A stretch of DNA of 64,000 nucleotides from Palsa-504 sp963787645 (lineage in GTDB: Bacteria; Actinomycetota; Actinomycetes; Streptosporangiales; Streptosporangiaceae). The DNA is taken from the NCBI GenBank assembly GCA_963787645.1, contig CAWBDS010000002.1, positions 620,001 to 684,000 of the forward strand, given 5' to 3'. Shown here piece by piece: positions 30,814 through 39,103 of the stretch; within the stretch, counting starts at the first letter, position 1; each line of letters opens with the position of its first letter. Below the pieces are notes generated by a model that worked only from the letters and a program-made list of their open reading frames with translations, searched no databases and had not been told where the DNA came from. A program made the translations under genes and the position numbers.

Positions 30814-31002
30814 CCACGGCCATGGTCCGGTGCACCCAGCCCGGCTGCGACGGCATGATCGAGGACGGCTACTGCAACACCTGCGGGCTGGCCGCCCCGG
30901 CCGCGTCCTCCGGGCCGGCCAGTTCGCCGTCAGCCAGTTCCTCGCCGGGCGGTCGAGCTCATCGACATGGCCAACGCGATCCGGCCCAGGACCCTCACGT
31001 GA
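30810..31002 (+). pseudogene. pknG: Remnant of a PknG-type Ser/Thr kinase: first and last codons only
   Basis: From the ATG overlapping the previous stop, the frame encodes the N-terminal zinc ribbon of actinobacterial PknG homologues (CTQPGCDGMIEDGYCNTCG) and a Ser/Pro linker. From about 30946, in the +1 frame, the sequence reads AVELIDMANAIRPRTLT and stops at TGA 31000-31002. This is the conserved PknG C-terminus; M. tuberculosis PknG ends in a similar LVDMAN..RP. The kinase and TPR domains, some 650-700 residues, are missing, and the junction lies near 30945. The pknG stop still overlaps the phosphatase GTG (30999) as in an intact operon. As sequenced, the ribbon frame runs into the phosphatase, giving a potential 420-residue fusion. 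Confidence 0.8.
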
Positions 31003-32072
31003 CGGCCGACCCGGGCGCCCAGCAGGCTCCCGACGCCACCTGTCCTTCGTGCGGCGCGCCGGTCGCCGCGACGGACAGCTTCTGCGAGTCATGCGGAACC
31101 GAGCTGGCTCCGCCCATGACCAGCGCCGCGCCGCCCGGGTACCAGGCCGAGTGCCCGGTGTGCTCGGTGGACCCGGAGGCATCGCCCAGCACCATCACTT
31201 CCGAGGGCTACTGCGAGTCGTGCGGCCGCAAGGTGCCCTCCGGCCGCGACCATTCCGAGCTCGGCCTCGGGCTGCTGGCCGGGGTCACCGACCGCGGGCT
31301 GCGCCATGCCCGCAATGAGGACGCCATGGCCCTGGCCACGGCCGACGGTCCCCGCGGCCCGGTGGCGATCGCCGTCGTAAGCGACGGGGTGTCCACCTCA
31401 CCGCGGCCGGATGAGGCGTCGCTGGCCGCCGCGCAGACCTCGGTGCGGGCGCTGCTCACCGCGATGCGGCGCGGTGATGGCGCGGCCGAAGCCTCACTGG
31501 CCGCGGTGCACTCGGCCCACCAGGTACTGACCCGGCTGAGCGCGCCCGGCGACGCGCCGTCGGCGACGTACATCTCGGCGGTCGCGGCCGGCAACGCGGT
31601 CACCGTGTGCTGGCTTGGCGACAGCCGCGCCTACTGGCTCAGCACCGGCCCGGATACGGCCCGCCTCAGCACCGACGACTCACTGGCCGAGGAACTGGTC
31701 GCCCGGGGCGCGATGGGCGAGGCCGAGGCGCTGGCCTCTCCGCAGGCTCATGTGATCACCCGTTGGCTCGGCGCCGACCTGACCGAACCCGAGCCGCACG
31801 TGATCCAGTTCGCGCCGCCCGGCCCCGGGGTCGTGCTGGTGTGCTCGGACGGGCTGTGGAACTACCGGCCCGACGCGGCGGCCCTGGCTGAGCTCGCCCT
31901 GCCCATGGCTCTCACCGATCCGCTCGGCGCCGCCGCCGAACTGGTGAAGTTCGCCATCGACGCCGGGGGCATGGACAACATCACCGTGGTCCTAGTGCCC
32001 TTCCCGCTGGCCCCGTTCACCGACGAAGCGCATGTCAAGACCGTTCCCGTCCGGCGGGTACCGACGTTCTAA
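30999..32072 (+). CDS. PP2C-family protein phosphatase with N-terminal zinc ribbons
   Basis: 357 residues from the GTG overlapping the old pknG stop; because of the pknG deletion it is also readable from 30810. N-terminal ribbons: CPSCG...CESCG and CPVC...CESCG. The PP2C domain (~95-345) has GVTDRGLRHARNEDAMAL, the metal-binding Asp in VVSDGVSTS, WLGDSRAYW, VLVCSDGLWNY and MDNITVVLV. It removes phosphate from Ser/Thr and would oppose the lost PknG kinase. Ribosome binding for the GTG probably relied on translation of pknG. The VWA gene starts 18 bases later. Confidence 0.9.
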   Translation: MTADPGAQQAPDATCPSCGAPVAATDSFCESCGTELAPPMTSAAPPGYQAECPVCSVDPEASPSTITSEGYCESCGRKVPSGRDHSELGLGLLAGVTDRGLRHARNEDAMALATADGPRGPVAIAVVSDGVSTSPRPDEASLAAAQTSVRALLTAMRRGDGAAEASLAAVHSAHQVLTRLSAPGDAPSATYISAVAAGNAVTVCWLGDSRAYWLSTGPDTARLSTDDSLAEELVARGAMGEAEALASPQAHVITRWLGADLTEPEPHVIQFAPPGPGVVLVCSDGLWNYRPDAAALAELALPMALTDPLGAAAELVKFAIDAGGMDNITVVLVPFPLAPFTDEAHVKTVPVRRVPTF

Positions 32073-32090
32073 CCGAGGAGAGACTCCGCC

Positions 32091-33404
32091 ATGCCCGAGT
32101 CCGGCTTCACCGTCGACGTCGACCAGAACCAGTACGTGCCCGAGGGCGGGCGTGAGGTCAGCGCCATCGTTACCGTCACCTCCGCGGCCGACGCCGCCGG
32201 ACTGGCCAGTCCGGGCCCGGTCAGCGAGGGGCCCGACGGCAGCGCGGAGATCACCATCATCGACTGTTCGGGGTCGATGGAGTATCCGCACACCAAGATC
32301 GCCGAGGCGCGCGCGGCCACTGCCGCCGCCATCGACGTAGTACGCGACGGCGCGCTGTTCTCGGTCATCGCCGGCACCAACATGGCCTGGCCCGTCTTTC
32401 CCGCCGACGGCAGCATGGCCCGGGCCGACGCCTCCTCCAGGGCCGCGGCCAAGCAGGCGGTGGGCGGCCTGCGGGCCAGCGGCGGCACGGCCATCGGCCA
32501 GTGGCTGGGGCTGGCCCGGCAGACGTTCGGGCGGTACCCGGCCAAGCTCCGGCACGCCATCTTGCTCACCGACGGGAAGAATCAGCACGAGAGCCCCGAG
32601 CAGCTCGCGGCGGCGATCCACCAGTGCGAAGGCTTCTTCAGCTGCGACTGCCGCGGTGTCGGCACCGACTGGGAGGTCAGCGAGCTGCGCACGATATCGA
32701 CCGCGCTGCTCGGCACCGTGGACATCGTGCCCGACCCGGCCGGGCTGGCCGCCGACTTCGCGGCCATGATGCAAAACGCGATGGGCAAGCAGGTCGCCGA
32801 CGTGGCGCTGCGGGTCTGGACCCCGCAGCACGCCACGGTCAAGTTCGTCAAGCAGGTGGCACCCACGGTGGATGACCTGACCGCCCGGCGCACGGCGTCC
32901 GGTCCGCAGGCCGGCGACTATCCCACCGGGGCCTGGGGGCCAGGGGAGAGCCGGGACTACCACGTCGGCGTGGAGGTCACTCCCGCCGGTCTCGAGCAGG
33001 AGATGCTCGCCGCTCGGATCAGCCTGGTGGCCCGGTCCGCGTCTGGTGCCGATGTGCTCGGCCAGGGCCTGGTCCGAGCCATCTGGACCGACGATGAGGC
33101 GCTGTCCACCAAAATCAACGCGCGGATCGCGCACTACACTGGCCAGGCCGAGCTCGCCGCCGCTATTCAGGACGGGCTGGAGGCCCGCAAGCAGGGCGAT
33201 GAGGAGACCGCGACGGCCAAGCTGGGCCGGGCCGTGGCCCTGGCCCACCAGTCGGGCAACGAGGGCACGGCCAAGCTGCTGGCCAAGGTGGTCGACGTGG
33301 TGGACGTGGAAACCGGGACCGTGCGGCTGAAGAAGCAGGTTGAGGACGCCGACGAGATGGCTCTGGACACCCGGTCGACCAAGACGGTCCGGGCGAGGAA
33401 ATAG
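32091..33404 (+). CDS. VWA-domain protein of the kinase/phosphatase locus
   Basis: 437 residues. A von Willebrand factor A domain (~50-230) has a complete MIDAS: DCSGSM at Asp58, the Thr of GGTAIGQWL (~129) and the Asp of AILLTDGKN (~160). A beta-rich middle and a helical C-terminal part (TAKLGRAVALAHQSGNEGTAK) follow. No signal peptide or membrane segment is present, so it acts in the cytoplasm, probably as a divalent-metal-dependent interaction scaffold. A GAGGAGA site precedes the ATG. It is co-oriented with the PP2C gene 18 bases before and the FHA gene 36 bases after. Confidence 0.9.
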   Translation: MPESGFTVDVDQNQYVPEGGREVSAIVTVTSAADAAGLASPGPVSEGPDGSAEITIIDCSGSMEYPHTKIAEARAATAAAIDVVRDGALFSVIAGTNMAWPVFPADGSMARADASSRAAAKQAVGGLRASGGTAIGQWLGLARQTFGRYPAKLRHAILLTDGKNQHESPEQLAAAIHQCEGFFSCDCRGVGTDWEVSELRTISTALLGTVDIVPDPAGLAADFAAMMQNAMGKQVADVALRVWTPQHATVKFVKQVAPTVDDLTARRTASGPQAGDYPTGAWGPGESRDYHVGVEVTPAGLEQEMLAARISLVARSASGADVLGQGLVRAIWTDDEALSTKINARIAHYTGQAELAAAIQDGLEARKQGDEETATAKLGRAVALAHQSGNEGTAKLLAKVVDVVDVETGTVRLKKQVEDADEMALDTRSTKTVRARK

Positions 33405-33440
33405 CCTCACGCGAGAGAGCGGCGTAACCAGGAGGAACCG

Positions 33441-34433
33441 ATGGCGATCTGTCCTAACGGACACGACTCGGCGAGCGACGACTTCTGCGACGTATGCGGC
33501 ATGCGCATCACCGGGAGCCCCAGTCCCGGGAGCGTCGGCACCGGGACCATGAGCGGCGGCTTCGGCTCCCCGGGCGCCAACCCGCCCGGGCGTCCCGGGC
33601 CCGGTTCGTCGCCCGCGATGGGCATGCCGGGGGCGGGACCGGGCGCGTCCGGCGCCGGTGAGCCGTGTCCGCGGTGCGGCACGTCCAGGGTCGGGCAGTT
33701 CTGCGAGACCTGCGGATATAAGTTCGGGGCCGGGCAGCCGCCCTGGGCCTCCGCCCCGCCCTCGCCGCCGCCCTCCGGCATCGCGTCCGGGTCTGCGTCG
33801 CAGGCCACGCCATGGCCGCCGCCGTCCGCGCCGCCGCCGTCCCCGCCCTGGCCCCCGGCCCCGCCCGCGCCCTCCGGCTCGCCTTTTACGTCCGCGCCCG
33901 CTCCGCCGCTCTTCTCGTCCGCGTCTTCCGTCCCGTCGGCTCCGTCGGCTCCGTCGGCTCCGTCGGTCCCGTCGGTCCCGGCCGCCTCGTCGGTCTCGCC
34001 CACCGGTCCGGTGGGCACGTCCTTGTCCGAGTCAGCCACGTGGACCGTCGTGGTGTCCTCCGACCGGGCCTACCACGACAGCGTGCAGGCCGCCAACGGC
34101 CCCGACGCGGCCTCGGTGCCGTTCCCCGGCTACTACGCCGAACGCCGGTTCCGGCTCGCCGGGAGCCAGATGCGGATCGGGCGGCGCAGCGTATCCCGCG
34201 GCATAGAACCGGAGATCGACCTGACCGGGCCGCCCGCCGACCCGGGCATCAGCCGGCTGCACGCGGTGCTGATCGCCGGGCCCGACGGGAACTGGGCGGT
34301 GCTCGATCCCGGCTCGGCCAACGGAACGCTGGTTAACGGGACCGAGATCCCCACCGGAGTCGAGGTGCCGCTGCGTGACGGTGACCGGATCAACCTGGGC
34401 GGCTGGACGGCGATAACCGTTCAACGCGGCTAA
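33441..34433 (+). CDS. Zinc-ribbon FHA-domain protein, copy 2
   Basis: 330 residues, paralogous to the gene at 27823: same start (MAICPNGHDS), two ribbons (CPNGH...CDVCG and CPRCG...CETCG), a Pro/Ser/Ala linker and a C-terminal FHA domain (RIGRR, ISRLHAVLI, SANGTLVNG). It should bind phosphothreonine. CCAGGAGGAACC before the ATG is a strong ribosome-binding site. It closes the rightward kinase-locus genes and is convergent with the ABC permease pseudogene. The TCGGCTCCG repeats near 33940-33980 encode a Ser/Ala/Pro run. Confidence 0.9.
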   Translation: MAICPNGHDSASDDFCDVCGMRITGSPSPGSVGTGTMSGGFGSPGANPPGRPGPGSSPAMGMPGAGPGASGAGEPCPRCGTSRVGQFCETCGYKFGAGQPPWASAPPSPPPSGIASGSASQATPWPPPSAPPPSPPWPPAPPAPSGSPFTSAPAPPLFSSASSVPSAPSAPSAPSVPSVPAASSVSPTGPVGTSLSESATWTVVVSSDRAYHDSVQAANGPDAASVPFPGYYAERRFRLAGSQMRIGRRSVSRGIEPEIDLTGPPADPGISRLHAVLIAGPDGNWAVLDPGSANGTLVNGTEIPTGVEVPLRDGDRINLGGWTAITVQRG

Positions 34434-34566
34434 GCGGCACGGTGCTCGCCGTCGTCGGCGGCCGGGCGAAGGACGGCCTGATGCGGCCGGGGCGGCGCCA
34501 GTCGATCCACCAGAAGCAGAACCCGGCCAGGGCCAGCGCGGCGGCCAGCAGGATCGCGGTCTCATA

Positions 34567-35509
34567 TCACTGCAGGGCCCAGTAGCGGCTGGCGGGCTGG
34601 TAGGCGACGAGCACCTGGGCGTGCAGCGAGGCGAACGCCGACCCGCACGCCGGCGTGGATGTCGGGCCGTTGACGCACGCGTTGAGGGTCTGGATGGCGG
34701 GGCCGGTATAGACATGGCCGGATGTGGACAGCACCCACGCGCCGGGGTATGGAAGCCGGTCCGGTGATCAGCAGCCCGTTGCCGACCGGATGCCAGTAGG
34801 CGGCGCCGGGGCTGACCGCGATGTTGGTGTGGGCGGGCGGGATGAGGTGCGGACGGACGAAGTTGATCATGATGAGCTGCACCGCGACGAAGATGACGAT
34901 GGTCGCTCCCATGGCCGGGACGGTGCGGCCGATCAGCGCTCCGGCCGTGGCGCCCAGCGCGAAGGCGAAGGCGGCGTAGCCGATCGGGACGATGCCGTGC
35001 CCGGCGAACAGCAGGGGCATCATCCGGTTGGACAGGATCGGCGAGCCGATGGTGGCGGCCTGGTCGAGGGGGCTGGCCCACCAGGTGATGATGAGGTTGA
35101 ACAGGCCGGTGATGACCATTGCGGTCAGGCCGAGCAGCCCGAGTTTGACGGCCAGCCAGCGGGTGCGGGTGACGCTCTGGATCCAGGCGAGCCGGTAGGT
35201 GCGGTCTTCCAGCTCACGGGCGATCAGCGGTGCCCCCCAGAACATGCCGATGATGGCGGGGACGAGATACACGACGGCGACGCCCGTGGCGTACAGGACG
35301 GGGTAGACGGCGTCCGCGCGCACCTGGGTGACGAAGCTGGCGGCGAGCCGGGCGCAATCGTGGTGGGCCTGGCACGCGGCGATCCCGCTGGCGGAATACT
35401 TGCCGCTCAACGACGACCGGGTGAGGCCGAAGGTGATGGCGTACGCCGCCAGCACGGCGATCGCTACCCATGCTTGGGCGCGGAACTGGCGCCAGGTGAG
35501 CCTGATCAT
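34567..35509 (-). pseudogene. ABC transporter permease, broken by a frameshift and an in-frame TGA
   Basis: About 260 normal residues with five or six helices (WRQFRAQAWVAIAVLAAYAI, VYLVPAIIGMFWGAPLIARE, LLGLTAMVITGLFNLI, ALGATAGALIGRTVPAMGA) lead to TGPASIP. A +1 shift near 34741-34760 is needed to reach AWVLSTSGHVYTGPAIQTL and SRYWALQ. There a TGA (34567-34569 complement) stands where related permeases have Trp. The same frame continues with YETAILLAAALALAGFCFWW, a typical final helix, down to about 34440 and perhaps to a stop at 34390 inside the FHA gene on the other strand. Two lesions argue for a real pseudogene. It would have paired with the ATPase at 35506. Confidence 0.8.
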
Positions 35510-36402
35510 GACGCCACTCCTTGCGGTGACCTGCGGGCCGGGGTATCGTCCCGGCGGCTCATGTAGGCGAGCACCAGGTCCTCCAGGCTGACCGGCGTGA
35601 CGGCCCAGGCCGGGTCATGGATCGGCTCGCCGGTGCGGACCAGCAGGACGGTCTGCTTGTCGGTGTGGCTTTCCTCGATGACCTTCTGGCTGGCGGGCAG
35701 GGTGGCCGGGTCGCGGCGCGGCCCGGACAGCCGGCGGTGCGAGGCCAGCAGCGCGCTGACCTCCCCGGCGACCTGGACCCGGGACGCGACCAGCACTATC
35801 AGGTAGTCGCAGACCCGCTCCAGGTCGGCGACCAGGTGCGAGGACAGCACGACGCTGAGGCCGTGCTCGGCCACCGCCTCCATCAGCAGGCGGAGGAATT
35901 CGCGCCGGGCCAGCGGGTCCAGGCTGCCCACCGGTTCGTCGAGGATGAGCAGCCGGGGCCGCTTGGCCAGCGCCAGGGTGAGGGCGAGCTGGGCCCGCTG
36001 CCCGCCGGACAGCGATCCGGCCCGCTGCTTCGGGTCCAAGCCGAGCTGCCCGATCCGCTGCCGCGCGAGTTCGCCGTCCCAGCCGGGGTTGAGCCAGGCG
36101 CCCAGGCGAAGATGGTCGGCGACGGTCATCCGGGCGTAGACGGGCGGGTCCTGGGCCACGAAACCCACCTGGGTCAGCTGGGCCGGTCCCGCCGCGGGAT
36201 GCTCGCCGAGGACCTTGATCGTGCCGCCGGTCGGCGCCAGCAGGCCGACCGCCAGGCTCAGCAAGGTGGTCTTGCCCGCGCCGTTAGGGCCGACCAGCCC
36301 GACGACGTGGCCTTCGGGGATGGTCAGCGTGCAGTCGCGCAGCGCCCAGGTCCGCCGGTAGGCCTTGCTCAGCCCGCTGGTCTGGATGACCGCGCTCATC
36401 AC
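35506..36402 (-). CDS. ABC transporter ATP-binding protein
   Basis: 298 residues. Walker A GPNGAGKTT (~38), Q-loop FVAQDPP, signature LSGGQRAQLAL (~134), Walker B LLILDEPVGSLDP (~155) and the switch His in LSSHLVADLERV are all present. It belongs to the drug/antibiotic-export type (CcmA-like) ATPases found after YtrA-type GntR regulators. Substrate unknown. The start overlaps the end of the GntR gene and its stop overlaps the permease start, making a three-gene operon. With the permease broken, the ATPase may have no partner. Confidence 0.92.
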   Translation of the reverse strand: MMSAVIQTSGLSKAYRRTWALRDCTLTIPEGHVVGLVGPNGAGKTTLLSLAVGLLAPTGGTIKVLGEHPAAGPAQLTQVGFVAQDPPVYARMTVADHLRLGAWLNPGWDGELARQRIGQLGLDPKQRAGSLSGGQRAQLALTLALAKRPRLLILDEPVGSLDPLARREFLRLLMEAVAEHGLSVVLSSHLVADLERVCDYLIVLVASRVQVAGEVSALLASHRRLSGPRRDPATLPASQKVIEESHTDKQTVLLVRTGEPIHDPAWAVTPVSLEDLVLAYMSRRDDTPARRSPQGVAS

Positions 36403-36791
36403 GCCACCCCCTCGGCAAAGCAGTCGCGGAACGCGGTGCGGTAAATCGCCTCGATGTCATCGGGGCCCAGGCCCGCGGCGCGCGCCGAGCGGAGCCAGCT
36501 GGTCATGGCGGCGAGAAACTGGGCCTGGGCGGCCGGATCGGTCCCGGACGGTGCGCGGGTGACGAACGTGCCGAGCCCCGGGCGGGCGCGCACCAGCCCG
36601 TCGCGCTCCAGCTCACGATAGGCCTTGTGCACGGTGTTCGGGTTGATGGCCAGCTTGGCCACGACCTGCTGGGCGGTCGGCAGCTGGTCACCCGGTTCGA
36701 GCATGCCCATCCGCAGGGCCTGCCGGACCTGCTGGACCAGCTGCAGGTAGGTGGCCACGCCCGACGTCTCGTCGAGCTGAAACTCAATCAT
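36399..36791 (-). CDS. GntR-family regulator, YtrA type
   Basis: 130 residues. The N-terminal winged helix (~10-75) reads TYLQLVQQVRQALRMGML, DQLPTAQQVVAKLAINPNTV and GLVRARPGLGTFV. A short helical C-terminal part (~80-128) replaces the ligand domain of other GntR regulators, which is the YtrA arrangement. Such repressors usually control the ABC operon they head, as here. The promoter should lie in the 155-base gap divergent to the PP2C gene at 36947. Confidence 0.92.
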   Translation of the reverse strand: MIEFQLDETSGVATYLQLVQQVRQALRMGMLEPGDQLPTAQQVVAKLAINPNTVHKAYRELERDGLVRARPGLGTFVTRAPSGTDPAAQAQFLAAMTSWLRSARAAGLGPDDIEAIYRTAFRDCFAEGVA

Positions 36792-36946
36792 GCTCTCAGC
36801 CAGCTGATGACCGGGGCAACCCGATCAGGCCGGGCCGAACCGCGGCCGAGTCTGGTCGGCGGTTACGCGCAAAACTTCTGGATGGGCGCCTGGTTATCCG
36901 GGCCGGGATCCAAACCAACCCGATCCGAGGCACTAACGTATGCGGC

Positions 36947-37772
36947 ATGATCAACGTGCCGCCCACGTCCGACCACGCCGAGGCCGACCTGGGCACCGCC
37001 GCCGGAGTCACCGATCGGGGTTTGCGGCATCAGCGCAACGAGGACGCGATGGCCCTGGGGTCGGAACAGACGTCCGACGGCCTGGTCGTGGTGGCCGTGG
37101 TCTGCGACGGCGTATCCTCCTCCGCCCGCGGCGACGAGGCGTCGCACGCCGCCGCCCAGGCGGCCCTGCCCGTCCTGCTCGAGGCCGTACGGACCAGCGG
37201 GGATCTGGCCGCCGCGTCCCGGGCCGCGGTCGTAGCCGGCAGGCAGTCGGTCAGCCGGCCTGGGCGAGCTGGAGGGTGAGCGGTCGGCGACCACGTTCTT
37301 GTCCGCGGTGGCAGCCCGCGGTGAGGTGACCCTGTGCTGGCTGGGCGACAGCCGGGCCTACTGGCTAGCCGCGACCGAATCCGAATCGGCCCAGCTCACC
37401 CGGGATGACTCGGTGGCGGGCGGGATGGTCGAGGCCGGCCTGGCCAGCGAGGAAACCGCCATGGCCCTGCCGCACGCGCACGTGCTGACCCGCTGGCTCG
37501 GTGCCGAAGCCGCCGACCTGGGCGGCGACCCGGCCCGCGCCCCGCACGTCGAGCAGTACACCCCGCCCGGCGCCGGAGCCCTCATGATCTGCTCCGACGG
37601 TCTGTGGAACTACCTGCCCGACGCGGCCGAACTAGCCCGCCTCGCGCTGCCCCGAGCCCTCACCGACCCGCTTGGCGCCGCCAACAACATGGTCCGCTTC
37701 GCCATCGACGCCGGCGGTGCCGACAACATCACCGTGGTCCTGATCCCCTACAGCGCGCCCGAGGCCTCCTGA
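36947..37772 (+). pseudogene. Second PP2C phosphatase, interrupted by a +1 frameshift
   Basis: Starts MINVPPTSDHAEADLG with the PP2C motifs GVTDRGLRHQRNEDAMAL and VVCDGVSSSARGDEAS. At 37259-37260 one C too many shifts the frame, and the first frame stops at 37277-37279. The +1 frame continues as LGELEGERSATTFLSAVAA, then WLGDSRAYWL, MICSDGLWNY and ADNITVVLI to 37772. Corrected length is ~274 residues, lacking the zinc ribbons of the phosphatase at 30999 but otherwise close to it (GAANNMVRFAIDAGG against GAAAELVKFAIDAGG). It is probably a duplicate. It is divergent from the GntR operon. Confidence 0.85.
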
Positions 37773-37777
37773 CCAGG

Positions 37778-38291
37778 TCAGTACTTCGGCCCCACGAATT
37801 CGTCCAGCCGCGCCACCGCCTCCCGCCGCGCCACCGATATCGTGAATGGTCGCGAGAACCGCCAAGCCACCCCAGGCTGTCCAGCGTTTCGCTGCACAGC
37901 CTGAGGATGTCCTTGGACTGATTGTCGAAAAATACCGCGGGTACTCATACCAGCGATCGCCGTCGGCCAGCTCCCGTCGCACCCGGTTAATGCTTCGGCA
38001 GCCGTCCGAATGGAACCTTGATCACAGACGGTCCAAGCAATCGGGTGTGCTTTCGTCCAGGACCATGCTGCGGGAACAAACACGGCCAGTGCTTGGAAGT
38101 GCTTTTGACCTCAGCGCACCCTTGTCGCTGAACGCAGAAGAGGCCAGCGGTGCGGGTCGCGACGGCGACCGCAGCCAGTGCCGGATAGCCGCGACCGATA
38201 CGCCGCAAATCCGGGCGTTCTCACTATCGAGAATGCCGATAGCCGATAGTTGGAGAGCTATTTCTACGCTGGCCGGAGGGTGCATGGCCAT
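37778..38291 (-). pseudogene. Degraded HTH / homing-endonuclease-like gene next to a tRNA
   Basis: Complement fragments in shifting frames match one actinobacterial family. The start at 38291 (MAMHPPASVEIALQLSAIG) leads into the HTH segment DSENARICGVSVAAIRHW. Near 38080-38140 another frame reads SKHWPCLFPQHGPGRKH. Around 37920-37960 comes YEYPRYF, and the end is ISVARREAVARLDEFVGPKY with TGA at 37778. Intact members (about 220-240 residues) carry an HTH and a LAGLIDADG-like core and are often near tRNA genes. The central part with the DNA-cleaving acids is deleted. Family identity is from memory of these phrases, but their order is exact. No intact product can be made. Confidence 0.65.
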
Positions 38292-38325
38292 ATTTTCCCT
38301 CGTGCCACTGACATTTATAGTGGGT

Positions 38326-38398
38326 GCCCCGGGTGGGATTCGAACCCACACTTAATGGTGTTTGAGACCATCCCCTCTACCGGTTGGGGTACCGGGGC
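38326..38398 (-). tRNA. tRNA with anticodon CAA (Leu), short variable loop
   Basis: The complement folds into a full cloverleaf of 73 nt. Acceptor GCCCCGG/CCGGGGC is 7 bp; the D-stem is CCCC/GGGG; the anticodon stem ATGGT/ACCAT encloses loop CTCAAAC; the T-arm GTGGG/CCCAC has loop TTCGAAT. The anticodon CAA reads the Leu codon UUG and the discriminator is A, but the variable region is only five bases (TAAGT). Bacterial tRNA-Leu normally has a long variable arm, so charging by LeuRS is uncertain. CCA is not encoded. A T33 and A37 flank the anticodon as expected. Confidence 0.85.
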
Positions 38399-38455
38399 GC
38401 AACTCGCCGTGGCGGGGAGCAGCACGATGACAATCTACCCGGTCACGATACCCTC

Positions 38456-39103
38456 GTGCAGGTGAGCCAGAAGCTACTGCGTGTCGTGATCGCCGAGGAT
38501 GAAGCCCTGATCCGCCTCGACCTCAAGGAGATGCTCGAGGAAGAGGGCTACTCGGTGGTGGCCGAAGTCGGCGACGGAGAGTCCGCCGTCGAACGAGTGA
38601 CGGCGCTGCAGCCCGACCTGGCCATCCTGGACATCAAGATGCCGGTCCTGGACGGCATCTCGGCCGCCGAGCGGATCGCCGCGGACCGGCTCGCCCCGGT
38701 CGTCATCCTCACCGCCTTTTCCCAGCGCGAACTGGTGGAACGAGCCCGCGACGCGGGCGCCATGGCCTACCTGGTCAAGCCGTTCACCAAGGCTGACCTG
38801 GTGCCCGCCGTGGAGATGGCGGTCAGCCGGTTCAGCGAGATCCGCGCGCTGGACCTCGAGATCGACACGCTGCGCGAGCGACTGGAGGTCCGCAAGCTGC
38901 TCGACCGGGCCAAGGGCCTGCTCCAGTCCGAACACGGCCTCAGCGAGCCAGCGGCGTTCCGCTGGATCCAGAAGACGTCCATGGACCGTCGGCTGACCAT
39001 GCGCAAGGTCGCCGAAGCCGTCATCGAGGGCAGCCTGCAGGTCCCCGCCGATCAAGAGCCCGCCGACCAAGAGCCCGCCGACCAAGAGCCCGCCGAGTCC
39101 TAA
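38456..39103 (+). CDS. pdtaR: ANTAR-domain response regulator (PdtaR-like)
   Basis: About 215 residues. The receiver domain has acidic VIAEDEALIRLDL, phospho-Asp in LAILDIKMPVLDG (~59), Thr in VVILTAFSQ and Lys in YLVKPFTKADL (~109). A coiled-coil linker leads to an ANTAR domain (~130-190; RKLLDRAKGLLQSEHGLSEPAAFRWIQKTSMDRR). ANTAR proteins bind paired hexaloop RNA hairpins to prevent termination; PdtaR works with the sensor PdtaS, not seen here. The start is GTG at 38456 or 38462; neither has a strong ribosome site, and a leaderless message is possible. The tail has a 15-bp triple repeat (ADQEP). Confidence 0.92.
   Translation: MQVSQKLLRVVIAEDEALIRLDLKEMLEEEGYSVVAEVGDGESAVERVTALQPDLAILDIKMPVLDGISAAERIAADRLAPVVILTAFSQRELVERARDAGAMAYLVKPFTKADLVPAVEMAVSRFSEIRALDLEIDTLRERLEVRKLLDRAKGLLQSEHGLSEPAAFRWIQKTSMDRRLTMRKVAEAVIEGSLQVPADQEPADQEPADQEPAES
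39051..39095 (+). repeat. 15-bp tandem repeat, three copies, in the pdtaR tail
   Basis: The unit GCCGATCAAGAGCCC/GCCGACCAAGAGCCC occurs three times in a row and encodes ADQEP each time. Copies two and three are identical and copy one differs by one silent base. Length probably varies between strains by slippage without frame change. Confidence 0.8.

Noticed and set aside
34567..34569. TGA in the permease read as selenocysteine or Trp
   Set aside because: No SECIS-like element, TGA ends most genes in the window, and the gene also has a frameshift.
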